Of a DNA stretch of 64,000 nucleotides, positions 1 through 10,286 are shown piece after piece. Source of the stretch: Cristatella mucedo (lineage: Eukaryota; Bryozoa; Phylactolaemata; Cristatellidae); NCBI GenBank assembly GCA_009760855.2, contig WPIO01000069.1, positions 674,501-738,500 on the forward strand. The letters are read 5' to 3'. Every line of letters begins with the position of its first letter. Position 1 is the first letter of the stretch. The position numbers and the translations under genes were made by a program. Under the pieces are notes generated by a model. That model was not told where the DNA came from. It saw only the letters and a program-made list of their open reading frames with translations, and made no database searches.

Positions 1-1074
1 AACTGGAGATTTGCTGGCAGAGCCAATTTTGAAAGTCAGCCTTTCCAATTTCTGAATAACACTAGGTTTGCCCATAACTAGTAAGTTAGTTTTATCATCG
101 TTTAGTTTTAGAAAATTTGCCGCCATCCATGATCGGATGTCATCAATGCATGCAGCAAGTGAGTTGAGAGAATTTGAGGTGCTCGAAGGCTGGGAGGGAT
201 CAAAGCAAAGGTACAACTGAGTGTCATCCGCATAGAAGTGAAAGCCTAGATTGTGCTTGGCAATCACATCAGCGAGAGGGAGAGTATAAACGGTGAAAAG
301 GACCGGACCTAGCACAGAGCCCTGAGGTACTCCATATTTTAGAGGTACTTCAGATGATCTTTGTCCATTCACGTCAACACTCTGGAGTCTCCCACTGAGA
401 TAGGACCTGAACCACTGCAGAGCAGTGCCAGTGATGCCCAGGCGAGATGAGAGGCGCTCTAGAAGTACTTTGTGATCGATGGTATCAAAAGCTGCCGAAA
501 GATCGAGCAAAACAAGAAGAGACACTCTACCCATGTCTGCATTCCTAAGTAGGTCGTTGTATACCCGAAGCAATGCTGTCTCTGTGGAGTGATTAGCTCT
601 AAAGCCAGACTGGAACTTACTAGCAAGGTGTGAGGTCTCGATATACGAGTTCAGCTGGTCTGCCACGACCCGTTCCAGTGTCTTTGATAGGAATGGTAGA
701 AGGGAGACTGGGCGGTAGTTGCTTAAGTTCTCTTGGTCTAGTGTAGCTTTCTTGAGAAGTGGCCTGACTACAGCTTTTTTGAAAGGTGCTGGGACCTGAC
801 CTGAGGCTAATGACATATTAATGATGTTGGTTATGCATGGCAGCAGCAGATCAATGCAACGTAGGAGCAGGACAGTGGGAATAGGGTCCAGTGGACTTGT
901 TGTCTTCTTTGATTGAGATACGAGCTTTAGGACTACATCACTAGTGACCTGTTTAAATGCAGACATTGAGGCGCAGCCAGGAACCGAGGAACAGCATTCT
1001 AGTGGGAAGGTTGTCATCGCAGGGATGGATTCCCTGATTTTGTCTACCTTCTGCACAAAGAATCGAGAGAAGCG
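1..1074 (-). mobile_element. LINE A (CR1/L2-type) reverse transcriptase fragment, open frame
   Basis: Read on the minus strand this is one open frame from a TAA at 1075-1077 to the window edge. It encodes the pre-RT spacer and most of the reverse transcriptase of a CR1/L2-group non-LTR retrotransposon, which copies its own RNA at a nicked target. Recognisable blocks in order are SNYRPVSLLPFLSKTLERVV, the FRANHSTE block, LLDLSAAFDTIDH (first catalytic Asp), [14 protein letters not shown], and [10 protein letters not shown] with both catalytic Asp residues. No stop or frameshift was seen by hand translation, which makes it the best-preserved RT core in the window. The 5' end is truncated at about 1075, so the endonuclease is missing, and the 3' end lies outside the window. 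Confidence 0.85.
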
Positions 1075-1184
1075 TTAGTCGTAGGTTTTACTAACCGGTG
1101 GTCATGATTGGTCTTCATGTTTTCCCTAGCATGCTTAGCATGATACTTGCGTGCTTTAGCATGTTTGATACCCTTCATGGCACT

Positions 1185-1283
1185 AAGCATCAAGTACTGA
1201 CCAGTACGTACGTACCAGTACGTACCGGTACTGTACCAGTACCAGTACTGACCAAACGACGAGTACTTAAGTACTGGTCGTTT
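1185..1283. repeat. GTAC-rich palindromic tract
   Basis: The tetramer GTAC recurs every few bases across this stretch, often as AGTACT, CGTACG or GGTACC. It ends in a 30-base near-perfect palindrome at 1254-1283, where AAACGAC pairs with GTCGTTT around the perfect 14-mer AGTACTTAAGTACT. It abuts the truncated 5' end of the LINE A fragment. I do not recognise it. Confidence 0.6.
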
Positions 1284-1899
1284 TTGTCTCTGGAGCTAGA
1301 TTGTTTCCTTCATATATCTGCTTGTAGATAGGGAAAGATCAGGAGATAGAGGAGGCTGCAGCCACGGTCAAACAAGGTGCGCAGACTGTCAGTCTTCGGC
1401 AGTACAGCACCACGAATACGGCCATCTGGATGGATGCCTACGCTGCCGAAGGCTGGCTTGGCGTGTGCGTGTTCCTTGTCAAGGTGCGTTCGACTGCCTT
1501 CGGCCGCATGTGCTGGAGGATGGTGCCGGCCTGGCTGGCTGCAGCAGCACATATGCGATGAATTGTGCCTCGCATAGATATCGGCATGGCAAGGAATTCA
1601 TAAATGATGACTGACCTTATTTAGGGAGCTGGATTTGCTATGCTTGAATTTGTGATAGCTAAGAAACAGGGCGTTCCTCTAGTTTTAATTTATCACATTG
1701 GCGCGATAAAAAATGTACCATGTAGTTTGAGGCTCCACCAGCTGTCGATGGGTGCATGCTGAGTGAAACTAATTCAACTCTTCTATCGGCTAGCTAGTAG
1801 AGTTCCGATGTTAGCCTCTCGTGTTCACTGGCTCAGCGAGGCAGACCGAGGTTCTGCTGCTAGCCTTGAGTCAGCTGGCGAGTGCCTTTCACGGGTTCC
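1284..1899. other. No supported gene
   Basis: Open frames of 60-80 codons occur on both strands (for example 1310-1552 minus and 1377-1577 plus). They overlap in antisense, have no splice borders that I trust, and show no recognisable family. I see no repeat shared with the rest of the window. Confidence 0.5.
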
Positions 1900-2458
1900 T
1901 CCCGCGAGGCTCATCTGTCGTGAGCCTCGTGGTTGCCACATTACACCACTTCTTGCCGACCTGCACTGGCTCCCAATCCAGAAGCACATCGACTTCAAGG
2001 TTCTGTCACTCACTTTTAGGTCCCTTCATTCTCTGGCCCCAATCTTTTCGGAATCCAATAGTTTAGCTGCACCTCATACGAACCTCAATCTTTTGGAGAC
2101 CACACCTTTAGTTCCTGTGCTCTCAAAGCCTGGAACTTACTCCCGACTGACTTCGTGACATCCCCCTGACTTGACGACATTTAAAAGAAGCTTAAAACGC
2201 ACCTATATATATCACAGCTGTCAGTAGGTCCTTGCAAGTCGTCCTTTGTATGCTCATGGATGCTGACACTGTGCATGGTGCCACCAATGATAGTTGAATA
2301 CTGATCCTGTGCATTTCATCTCAAACCGTGTTATGATTGTTGACATTGCGCATGTTACCACTGAAAATTCGATCGTGCTTCCTTTACAGCACATGTATAG
2401 TTCCTAGAAAGAGATTAAGTTCTCTGACGTGGCTATGCAAATAGCATTATTATTATCG
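1900..2458 (+). mobile_element. LINE A, degraded 3' end
   Basis: The C-terminal RT region ([14 protein letters not shown]) is followed by a diverged 3' UTR and a short (ATT)n tail at 2446-2458. The reading frame is broken. The UTR holds three or more copies of the roughly 36-nt unit containing TGTGCAT and ACTAACC-like motifs, where younger copies have two, so this is probably an old insertion. Confidence 0.75.
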
Positions 2459-2553
2459 GTTGGCTTGGGCAAGGTGCTGGCCCCCTAAAAAATGTGCAAA
2501 CTTCTGGCTGTGCAGGAACTCCATCGCTCGGTCGAAGCCCCCTCCCTTGGCAG

Positions 2554-2886
2554 TTGATACTGGCGAGATGGTTGCTGCCATTCTAATTTCAACATGCCGA
2601 ATCTCAGGATTTTTAATACTAGCCATCGTGTCATTTGCTTCTGGTGCAACATATAAAGACGACATTGAATCGACGGCTGCCGCCACTGCGACTTTGTGCA
2701 AAGGCCTAGTACAGCCCTGCCCTGACCTGCCAGCGTGCAATGGGCCGACGGCTGTTGCCTTGCACTCTGCTACGGCTCTGCCGGCTTCTAGCGACGAGCT
2801 CTCCATCAATTACCCCCCCCCCCTCGATGCTGGTGGCTCTGCAGATGCCTGCTCAGCGCATGTGGACTGTATGGAGCAGCAGCAAA
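2554..2886 (+). CDS. Candidate exon 1 of the HEAT-like split gene
   Basis: The acceptor is a pyrimidine run ending in GGCAG at 2553 and the proposed donor is GTACAT at 2887. The frame enters with two bases (gtt split) and leaves in phase 1, which fits the next exon. The product begins with a helical, hydrophobic stretch (GEMVAAILISTCRISGFLIL) and ends in a Ser/Ala/Gln-rich part. A C11 homopolymer at about 2814-2824 lies in the coding frame and is a likely place for sequencing error. An alternative donor GTATCT at 2897 would give phase 0. The opposite strand is also open, so this exon is less certain than those from 7996 on. Confidence 0.4.
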
Positions 2887-3007
2887 GTACATGGTCGGTA
2901 TCTGTAATCAGTTGAAATGCTTCCTTCCCAGCATGAGCAAAAAGCCTGTAGAAAGATTTATTTCTCCTGGGGCTCGGTGCAAAGGTTCTGATATTATTAG
3001 TATTACT

Positions 3008-3290
3008 GATATTTGAAAAATAATAATAATAATAATAGTGCACTTGATAAAGCGCCCTCAGAGAACTCAATCTCTTCCTGGGCGCTTTACATTTGCTGCA
3101 AAGACGGGTAATAATAATAATATAATAATAATGCACTTGATAATGCTCCCTCAGAGAACTTAATCTCTCTCTAATCGCTTTACATATGCTGCAAAGGGAA
3201 ATACAATTGAATGGTGAGTAGTATCACGCTTGATAAACAAACAAAATAAATAACATGGTTAGGGGTGACATGCACATGGTCAGCACTCAA
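3008..3290 (-). mobile_element. Two adjacent LINE A 3' ends
   Basis: Two terminal segments in the same orientation lie end to end: (AAT)n plus hairpin at about 3008-3108, then a second (AAT)n plus hairpin and UTR at about 3110-3290. Each contains the complement of the conserved GCGCC...GGCGC tail stem. The first copy ends just past the hairpin. Neither has coding sequence. Confidence 0.75.
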
Positions 3291-3632
3291 AGAGGCTACT
3301 GCTGCTTTTTCCACAGCCCCATAGTCTGTGCAGTCATGCGCAAGCAGAGGCTCTAAAGAAGCACGTCTCATTCTGTTCCCTCTTTGTTTTCTCTTCCTGT
3401 TCCACCTCTAGCACCTGCCATCTAACCTGCTGATGCCACGCTGGCAGATCTACTTTTCGACGTTTTCGCTTCTGCTAATGCATCCGGCATCTACTGTGCG
3501 TCAGGCTGCCAGTACCGTGTTCAAGTTTATTGGTGAGTACTGTGCTGCCTTGTGTGCTGGCACTTACTGCTGATAGTGCATGTATCAGTGCTGAACTAGA
3601 AGCGTGGAAGCCTACTGCTCCCGTACCACTTT

Positions 3633-3702
3633 CCCAGGCTGCCAGTGTCACCAGGCTGCCAGTGTCGCCAGGCTGCCAGTGTCCCTGGGCTGCCAAGGTC
3701 CC
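3633..3702. repeat. 15-bp minisatellite, about four units
   Basis: The unit CAGGCTGCCAGTGTC is repeated about four times with few changes. Related single units lie nearby (about 3503). The translated frames are short and I assign no gene. The rest of 3291-4227 holds nothing else I can support. Confidence 0.7.
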
Positions 3703-4227
3703 AGTGGTGCCTAGCACGAATTGGCCAGCAGTGCCAAGAGTGGTCGATGTGGCTTTGTTAAGCTACAGCCGGAGATACGTTACATTAAGTTAAATTAAAA
3801 GAATAGACAGCTCCGCATGATTAATGATAGGGGCAGCAGCAGGGGGTAGTGACACCGTCAGCACTTCTACATATGCAAGAGTGGGACACTTTTGAGTATG
3901 CCTGCATGGGCATTATATGCAGTATGGGCATTGCTTATGTTGGTACGTATACATCTTCATTTTTAGCTCCTTGAATCCACAAAGACTCGGTTGGTGTTGC
4001 ACCTGAGTTTTCTGTAAGAGAAAGCATAAACGCCTTTCCTTTGAAGGCCCAGCTACCCGAGACCTACAGTTTATGCAGAGCTCTTGGGTGTATGCAGCAG
4101 AGTGCATGCCTGCTCCTTAGTATGACAGGAGCCTAGCTAGAGGCCGACGTTCAGAGTGGGAGGGCTTTTCCTTGCTTACCATCGTGGCCGTGGCCTAACC
4201 TTGCTCACTTCTTGAACTGCATTGCAG

Positions 4228-4756
4228 TATCTCGCGGTGCTAGCGATCCGACGGTGCTCTGGCTGGTGTTACACGGCTTGTCCAGCGACTCGCCACGCTT
4301 TGCTGCTGACGACATGGAAGATTTCGCTTCTCAGACGCCACGTCGATCGGTCGTAAACGAATGCATGGATGGTTCATTGCCAAGTGCGACTCGTGGAACT
4401 GCTAATCGCTTGTGCTCGAATGCCGGCAGCGGCTGCACGTGCAGCAGCAATTGCGCCAGTTGCGCCTGCAGCCGCGTCGACAACGACGCCACAGCCTTGG
4501 TGGCAGCAGTGGCTACGGAGAGCGATGTGACTGTGGCAAATCATCAGCGGCAGTGGTGGCAGAAGCCGATGCTGGCATGGGAGTTCTCCGAGGGTCGGCT
4601 TCTCACCTACGAGCTCGTGCTTCGCTTTCTGAACAAGAACCACTGGCTCTATGTGTTCGATGTGCACGAAGCAGCGGCAGCAACCGCGTTGGCCACACCG
4701 GTGAAAGCGCTGCCGAACTTGATGGCCAGCGCCAGTGGGGCGGACATCCGAGGCAG
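4228..4756 (+). CDS. Exon 2 of an unidentified HEAT/ARM-like protein gene
   Basis: The acceptor is TTGCAG ending at 4227 and the donor is CAG|GTATGA at 4757, giving 529 nt that enter with two bases and leave in phase 2. The first half is acidic then cysteine/serine-rich and probably disordered. The second half is strongly protein-like, with KPMLAWEFSEGRLLTYELV followed by LRFLNKNHWLYVF, an amphipathic helix pair typical of alpha-helical repeat scaffolds. I do not recognise the family and give no function. The open frame continues past the donor to a stop at 4811, so intron retention or a terminal exon cannot be excluded. The phase match to the exon at 7248 argues for splicing. Confidence 0.65.
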
Positions 4757-5360
4757 GTATGACGATCGACAGTTGACAGCGCAGCAACAGACCATGCTGC
4801 CAAGTTTTTAACAGGCCAATCAATGCAGCTGCAGTTTCATTTATGCCAAGCTGCCAGCCAATGGTGTTGTCAGCAGCGGCAGAGGTGGCAAATCTCTGCT
4901 GTCAGCTCTCACAATCCAGCGCCGCACGTTTTTTTGTTTTTGCTTTGGTCACTTTGCTACGACGGGCAGTTTCTTGCCCGTCATCTTGGCTGAAATGGCT
5001 CAAACCAAAATGATCAGCTCGCCTTTTCTTTGGGTAGGCAAACAAGGTTGCACGCGAGAATGCAAGTCAACAAGGTGCACACATATGCCGGGGCCACCTT
5101 CAAAGCTAGCTTCGATAGCATAGATGCCAAGAGCAACCAGGTGAGATCTAACTGACGCGTTGTTCAAGAGTCGCTCCCCGAGATTACGAGTGCTGTCGGC
5201 AAGAAATGCTTGCGACTCCATCACGATCGTCGGTTTGGCACTGAGGCATCTAGGAGCTGCTAGGCACTGTGCTGTGGCATGCAGCAGGCCCGGGCGCAAT
5301 GCAAAGACGCGCAGCCGACCGATCGATTCTCGGCTCAAGTTTGGATGGGCTGATGAGCTA
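4757..5360. other. Intron sequence, no feature
   Basis: No repeat shared with other parts of the window and no further exon was recognised. Short frames on both strands (for example 5000-5422 minus) partly overlap the LINE A copy that follows. Confidence 0.5.
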
Positions 5361-5361
5361 C

Positions 5362-5924
5362 ATGACCACCTGCACTGGCTACCAGTCAAGCAACGAATTG
5401 ACTTCAAGTTTTTGTCGCTCACTTTTCGGTCCCTTCATTCTATGGCTCCAGCCTATCTGTCAGATATACTACCCCATCAGGCCAAGCATCGTACCACCCG
5501 CTTTTCGGAATCCAACAGTCTAAAAATACCTCGTACAAACTTTAAATCCTTTGGAGATCGTGCATTTAGTTCATATGCTCCCAAAGCCTGGAACTCCCTC
5601 AGACCTGCGGCAGAACATCCCCTGACCTGACCACATTTAAAAGGAACCTAAAAACATACCTATTTAGGACAGCATTTAGTGGGTCCCTGTGATTCGTCCT
5701 TGATGTGCTTATGCGTGCTGACACTGTGCATGCTGCCACTAACCACATTTGCATGCTGACCCTGTGCATGTCACCCCTAACCATATTATTCATTTTGTTT
5801 GTTTTTCAAGCCTGATTTTACTTACCATTCAATTGCATTTCACTTTACAGCAAATGTAAAGTCCGTAGAGAGAGATTGAGTTCTCTGAGGGCGCTTTATC
5901 AAGTGAATTATTATTATTATTATG
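5362..5924 (+). mobile_element. LINE A, 5'-truncated 3' end
   Basis: The fragment encodes the RT C-terminal region from [18 protein letters not shown] through [18 protein letters not shown] and then hits a premature stop. It is followed by the 3' UTR with two tandem 36-nt units, the terminal hairpin (5850-5900) and an (ATT)n tail at 5908-5924. It lies in an intron in sense orientation. Confidence 0.85.
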
Positions 5925-6324
5925 AGTTGACGAGAGCTGAACGGCTGTCGAGGAGCACTGGATCGATAGGCCAGAGGCCAGCTGGCTAGCTAGCTAGCTA
6001 CACCTTTGCGGCTCATCCCGTGTTCCCGCATGCGGGTTGTTTTCTTGGGTAAGATTGCTCTTCTCGTCGATCGAGCCGACAGGCCATGCTACTGCCAGAG
6101 CATGGTGTAAATTCAGTCAGGCGCTCAACTCGGCCAAGCACACGATGGTGAAATGGAAGAATCCTCTTGTCTCTCTTGACCTTACCTGAAGTGGCTGAAT
6201 ACTGAATTATGACATCTGAAATGGGCAATGCATTGAACACGATTGCCAGTGCAGAGCCAGCATTATGGGGAGGCAGCATGGGCTCCACAAATGGCTGTAA
6301 AAGGCCTCAGACAATGCCCAGAGT

Positions 6325-6470
6325 GTTAAATATATTTATATATATATATTTATATATTCATATATTTATGTGTGCGTATTATTTATCGAATATGTCTTAT
6401 AGATTAGAATTTATATATATATATATATAATATATATTTTTTTTTTTCGAATAAATATATGTGTGCTAGA
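6325..6470. repeat. AT-rich (TATA)n low-complexity tract
   Basis: Runs of TATATA and a T12 homopolymer are interrupted by short unique pieces. The surrounding 5925-6589 has no gene that I can support; a short AGCT tandem is present at 5985-6000. Confidence 0.75.
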
Positions 6471-6591
6471 TGTAGATATGTAAATGTGTGTGTGTGGTTC
6501 ATAGTTCAGACGAAGCATATGCCGGTTAATTTAGCTATGCTCTAAGCTTTCCTCTGGTTGGTTGTATGGTAAGACGGCATGGATCGTTACA

Positions 6592-6706
6592 ATTGGTTGT
6601 AAAAGGTGCTCGCCTTTGACGACCGAGACCTTGGGCTTAAGTGCTGCAGCATATATGAAGTGCCTGGATAGAGATTAAGTAATCCTTAGGCACTATATTG
6701 AAATTA
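6592..6706 (+). mobile_element. SINE A (tRNA-derived, LINE A-type tail), degraded
   Basis: A weak tRNA-like head (GGTTGTAAAAGGTGCTCGCC, box A-like; GACCTTGGGCTTAAG, box B-like) is joined to GAAGTGCCTGGATAGAGATT and a closing arm TTAGGCACTAT. The 3' part matches the LINE A terminal hairpin in layout. This is the most diverged of the four copies. Confidence 0.55.
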
Positions 6707-7247
6707 ATTACATTAGTAATATATATTAACGGTAACAGTAATAACGGCAATAATAATAAGTCCTTTGCATCGCGCCTTAGGAGATTATTATGGGGATTCT
6801 TAACTTGCATACAAAAATATAATTCATTTGCTTTCTGCTGTTGCTATATTGCCAGTGTGCTCATATTCTGCTTTCTCTGCATGGGGTTGCTAACGTTTCC
6901 TCATCGATAGCTATTGTGACTTTTTCTGCGGCACTTATTTTAATGAGAGAACCCATTTTATTGTCTTTTGAAAGATCACTGCCAAAAAGCACCTTTATAA
7001 AAAAACTTGTGTTCTCTTAGGGCAGCATACAAAGGAGTTCATATTAATATTACTATCATCTGGCTGCCTTTTCCAGTACCTATGCAAAAGGCTCGCGTGC
7101 CATATTTAGTCAACATGTGTATCATTTTCAGGCATCGCCGACTAGGAGACAACTACTCAGGTCCACGTAAGTGTTTAGTAATCACGTTCAACCGATTCAC
7201 ATATGAGTCCAATGCCTGAAGCTAACGCCGAGTTTGTTGTTTATCAG
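6707..7247. other. Intron sequence, no feature
   Basis: AT-rich sequence with short open frames on the plus strand (6698-6910, 7007-7219). These carry no splice signals or family motifs that I trust. Confidence 0.5.
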
Positions 7248-7628
7248 CGCTGGCGCCTGTCTGATCGTCAAGATGTATGTTTTTGCTCGATCACTCGCGA
7301 TGCAGCACTCACGTACGATCTGCAGGCACGGATGCCACGCGACCCAGTCGACGTCCGCTGGGCACTTGCTCAGCGCCCACTCGAAGCACGAAGTGGCAGC
7401 GGTGGCACGGCGTCGGCTGCAGGCCGGCAGCCAGCAAAGCAGTGCCAGCCTCTCGCTTGCAGCTTGCTCACTCCTTCAGGCAGCCAAGGCACTCCACTGG
7501 CGCCGCGGCAGTGGCAGCTGCATCGATCAAGGCCTAACTTCTCGACGTGCTACGATCGTTGATGCTGCTGCCACCTTAGCCGCTGATGTGGCGGTGGCTA
7601 GCGGCTGCTCACCGATGCCTGCTGCTGG
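7248..7628 (+). CDS. Exon 3 of the HEAT-like gene
   Basis: The acceptor TTTATCAG ends at 7247 and the exon starts with one base, completing the phase-2 codon of the previous exon. The product is helical and alanine/leucine-rich (HSKHEVAAVARRRLQ, SASLSLAACSLLQAAKALHW), which fits a HEAT/ARM-like repeat. A good donor GG|GTGAGC follows at 7629 (phase 2). Just after it, another frame reads on from about 7640 to 7800 with a plausible protein (CPHCCLDALLSSSASRLYS), so either a frameshift or an extra exon is involved. The next exon at 7996 needs phase 1, so this junction is unresolved. A 47-nt piece at 7811-7857 would restore phase. Confidence 0.55.
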
Positions 7629-7995
7629 GTGAGCTTTGCAGATACTGTAGTTGTCTGCCATCTGCTTGTCCTCATTGCTGCTTGGATGCACTGCTGTCAT
7701 CATCTGCTTCTCGATTGTACTCGACATGCCTACTAACAGAATGGGCCAGTTGCATAGACGCTTCTCCCTCTGACTCCTTAAGCCTGCTTTCCACTCCCAG
7801 CACCTGAAAGGCATATCCTGCGATTGTCGGAGGCTAGTGTTGGACGGGTGGGTTCGGGTGAACGTAGGGATAGCTGCCATTGCTTTGCTAGCGCCGTGCT
7901 TTAGCCTTGCTGTTGGCTCAGCCTTTACATTCCTTATTATGTTCACTGTTCAGCACAACACGATTGCAAGGGTTTGCAATTAAACCTAGTTGCAG

Positions 7996-8252
7996 TCGAG
8001 CTGACTTCGTCCGTGGCTCGTCGTGACAGCTGTCCGTCTCGTGACAGGTCTGCTGCTGGGGAGGCCTCGACTGTGGCTGCATCCCAGCACAACCAGCAGG
8101 AGCATGGCAGAGCAGTACAGAGCGATGGCTGTGCCCACGGTGAATCAGCGCCAGTGCAGTGCCCTCTTTCGACCACATTCGAAGTAATGTTCACGCAGAC
8201 TGTAGACTGCATAGCCAGTGACAAATGGGAGCTGCAACGCATTGGAGGCCAG
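7996..8252 (+). CDS. Exon 4 of the HEAT-like gene
   Basis: The exon lies between TTGCAG (ends 7995) and CAG|GTCTGT (8253). It enters with two bases and leaves in phase 0. The first part is low-complexity, polar and alanine/glutamine-rich, probably a linker. The end (TTFEVMFTQTVDCIASDKWE) returns to helical sequence. A nearer acceptor at 7989 keeps the same frame. Confidence 0.6.
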
Positions 8253-8299
8253 GTCTGTTACTTCTTCCTATTACATCTCCAGTGAAGACTCGTCTTTTC

Positions 8300-8548
8300 T
8301 AGCCCTTTCCAGTGCATGCAACGTCTTCCTCTCCCCCTCCTCTTCCCTCTCTCTCCCCCTCTCTCTCAAATCTGTCTTTTCTTCACCCTCTCGAATCTTG
8401 CTGCTTTCCCTTTGGTGTCTACTGTCACTCTATACTCTTTCTACTTTCTCCTCTCTCTCTCCGTTTCTCCCCCAGGGTCTCTTTTCTTCCTTGCAACTTT
8501 CCCCCTCACTCTTTCTGCTTATTTACACTGCTCTCTCATGCATTTCTG

Positions 8549-8610
<62 letters not shown>

Positions 8611-8650
8611 ACTCTCTTATCTTCTCTGTGTGTTCATTTGGCTCTTTCTA
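8300..8650. repeat. Pyrimidine-rich tract with (CT)n microsatellite
   Basis: About 350 bases are mostly C and T on the plus strand, with a near-pure (CT)n run at about 8551-8610. All three plus frames are open here only because the composition excludes stop codons. I treat those frames as non-coding. Confidence 0.85.
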
Positions 8651-8759
8651 GCACAATGGCTTGACTCTGGTCTATTGGGTATGCCTCTAATGAACTTCTG
8701 ATCTCTTGGATACCGTTCCTCCAGTTACTACGCTCCTAGTACCGGAAATTCACTAGCAA

Positions 8760-8988
8760 CTGCTTTCACATTATCTCCTGATTGAACGGCATTTAAAAAT
8801 AGTTTAATAACCCACTGGTTTCTCACAGCCTAAGTCTGCATTAGCTGTCCTTTGTATGCCCTTGTGTTTGGGAACTGTACATGCTATGACTATCCAATCC
8901 ACAGGCTTTCCTTTTCGGCATCTCAAAGCGCCTAGGAAGAGTTCTCTTGGTGTGCTATAATATGTTGTATTATTATTATTATTATTCA
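8760..8988 (+). mobile_element. LINE A, strongly degraded 3' end
   Basis: Traces of the UTR are followed by AAAGCGCCTAGGAAGAG, GTTCTCTTGGTGTGC and an (ATT)n tail at about 8968-8986. No coding frame remains. Confidence 0.55.
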
Positions 8989-8998
8989 TGTGTATGTA

Positions 8999-9463
8999 TG
9001 TATCTCTGTCTGTGACTCCATAAAGTCACAAAGACGGTATGGATGTTATGCAGGAGAGTTTTGTATAGCGCACTCACAGCCTAAGCGGCTTTCGGTACGC
9101 ATTCGGTAGCCAACAGACTTCGTCTTACGCAACAAAGAGAAAGTGGGAAGCATAGCAGAGTCAGGAGAGCAGTTGAGGTAGTGAGTAGCATGGAAGTAGC
9201 AGCTCAGGACCGCTGAAAAGGATGTGCCATAGTCGGCAGTTGGAGAGTAGTTGTCGTTGCGTAAGAATTGTGGAAGCGAGTTCCACAGTCTAGGACTAGC
9301 AGAGCTAAAGCTTCTGTTGCCAACGGTCTTTTAGCAGAGAAATGGAAGAGCTAATTTATTGTCCACACAGGACCTGAGGGCGCAAAGAGGCTGAAACTGA
9401 TGCAGGAGTTCAGCTATGTACGAAGGAGCCAAGCCGTGGCAGGCCTTGTGGGTCAGCATAAGA
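8999..9463 (-). mobile_element. LINE B, 5'-truncated 3' end
   Basis: On the minus strand this is the end of the LINE B RT (ending motifs PRLWNSLPQFLRNDNYSP and RTESRLGCECAIQNSP). The ORF runs almost to the 3' terminus, followed by the short terminal hairpin (GTCTGTA-like and TACAGAC-like arms). The tail repeat here has drifted to TGTA/TATG units. The frame is disrupted. Confidence 0.75.
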
Positions 9464-9499
9464 ATTATTATTAGCGTTGAATGTTATGTTATTTTCTAA

Positions 9500-9648
9500 T
9501 AACAATAATGATAATGCACTTGATAAAGCGCCCTCGGAGAACTCAATCTCTCTAGGTGCTTTACATTTGCTGCAAAGGGAAATGCAATTGAATGGTGAGT
9601 AAAATCATGCTTGATAAGCAAACAAAATGAATAACATGGTTAGGGGAT
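9500..9648 (-). mobile_element. LINE A 3' UTR and tail
   Basis: Only the last roughly 145 bases of LINE A are present: interrupted (AAT)n, terminal hairpin complement at 9520-9565 and the proximal UTR up to CATGGTTAGGG. It lies about 30 bases upstream of an exon acceptor. Confidence 0.8.
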
Positions 9649-9680
9649 TTCTATTCAATGTATTGTTGCTGTGATTGCAG

Positions 9681-9956
9681 TCACCAAGCTGCATGCTTTT
9701 GCAATGCCCGCAGGTGCTTCCATGTCTCACAGAAACCATCGGTTGGTACAACATCAGTTTGCTCAAGGAACTGTGGGACCGGTACTTGGCAAGAGCACAA
9801 CCAGTCATCGATGGTCCAGATGGCAGTAGCACCAGCTGCGCTACTGCTGAAGGTAGTGCGCTGTGCTATGGTGCATGCCTCTCACTGCTTTACATGCTGC
9901 ACTACTCTATCAAGCTGGGACAACTCATCGATCCTGACAAAGTGTCAAAATTGCAG
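9681..9956 (+). CDS. Exon 5 of the HEAT-like gene
   Basis: The exon is bounded by GATTGCAG (ends 9680) and CAG|GTGAGG (9957), 276 nt, phase 0 on both sides, 92 codons without a stop. The product contains TIGWYNISLLKELWDRYLA, a Ser/Thr/Gly-rich loop, and CLSLLYMLHYSIKLGQL, that is, helix-loop-helix units expected of an alpha-helical repeat scaffold. I have no family match and no catalytic motif. One of the best supported exons. Confidence 0.75.
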
Positions 9957-10286
9957 GTGAGGTCATCGGCCATTCATTGCGGTCCGGCTGATAGCAACCG
10001 TGCTGCCTAACGCTGGCTCTCACTGAGTAGCTCTAACTCCGGCTGAGTGGGTCATGACTAAAATCATAATAAGTGTATGGCAAGTACATGAATCCATAGG
10101 TGAATGATGTAAACTGCTCTCGACGGTTAACAGTTAATACTATTTCTGAAAACACTTGGAATATTAATAATAATAATAGTATTTAGCCGTTTATCTATCA
10201 CCTAAGTTGGCTGCAGTTTTTGGTCTTTAAATCTGCCGAATATTTTATCAGTACTACCATATTATATATTGCCATATATACAGTAT

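Noticed and set aside
4228-4756. Assignment of the split gene to HEATR5 or another named HEAT protein
   Set aside because: The helical segments and the EGRLLTYELVLRFL motif do not match what I recall of HEATR5; I cannot support any name.
7616-7641. A 13-nt intron (GTGAGCTTTGCAG) joining two open frames
   Set aside because: It would restore the frame, but introns of 13 nt are not credible alongside normal-sized introns in the same gene; a frameshift or another exon is likelier.
8218-8664. 148-codon Ser/Leu-rich ORF
   Set aside because: A pyrimidine-only tract has no stop codons in any plus frame; there is no coding evidence.
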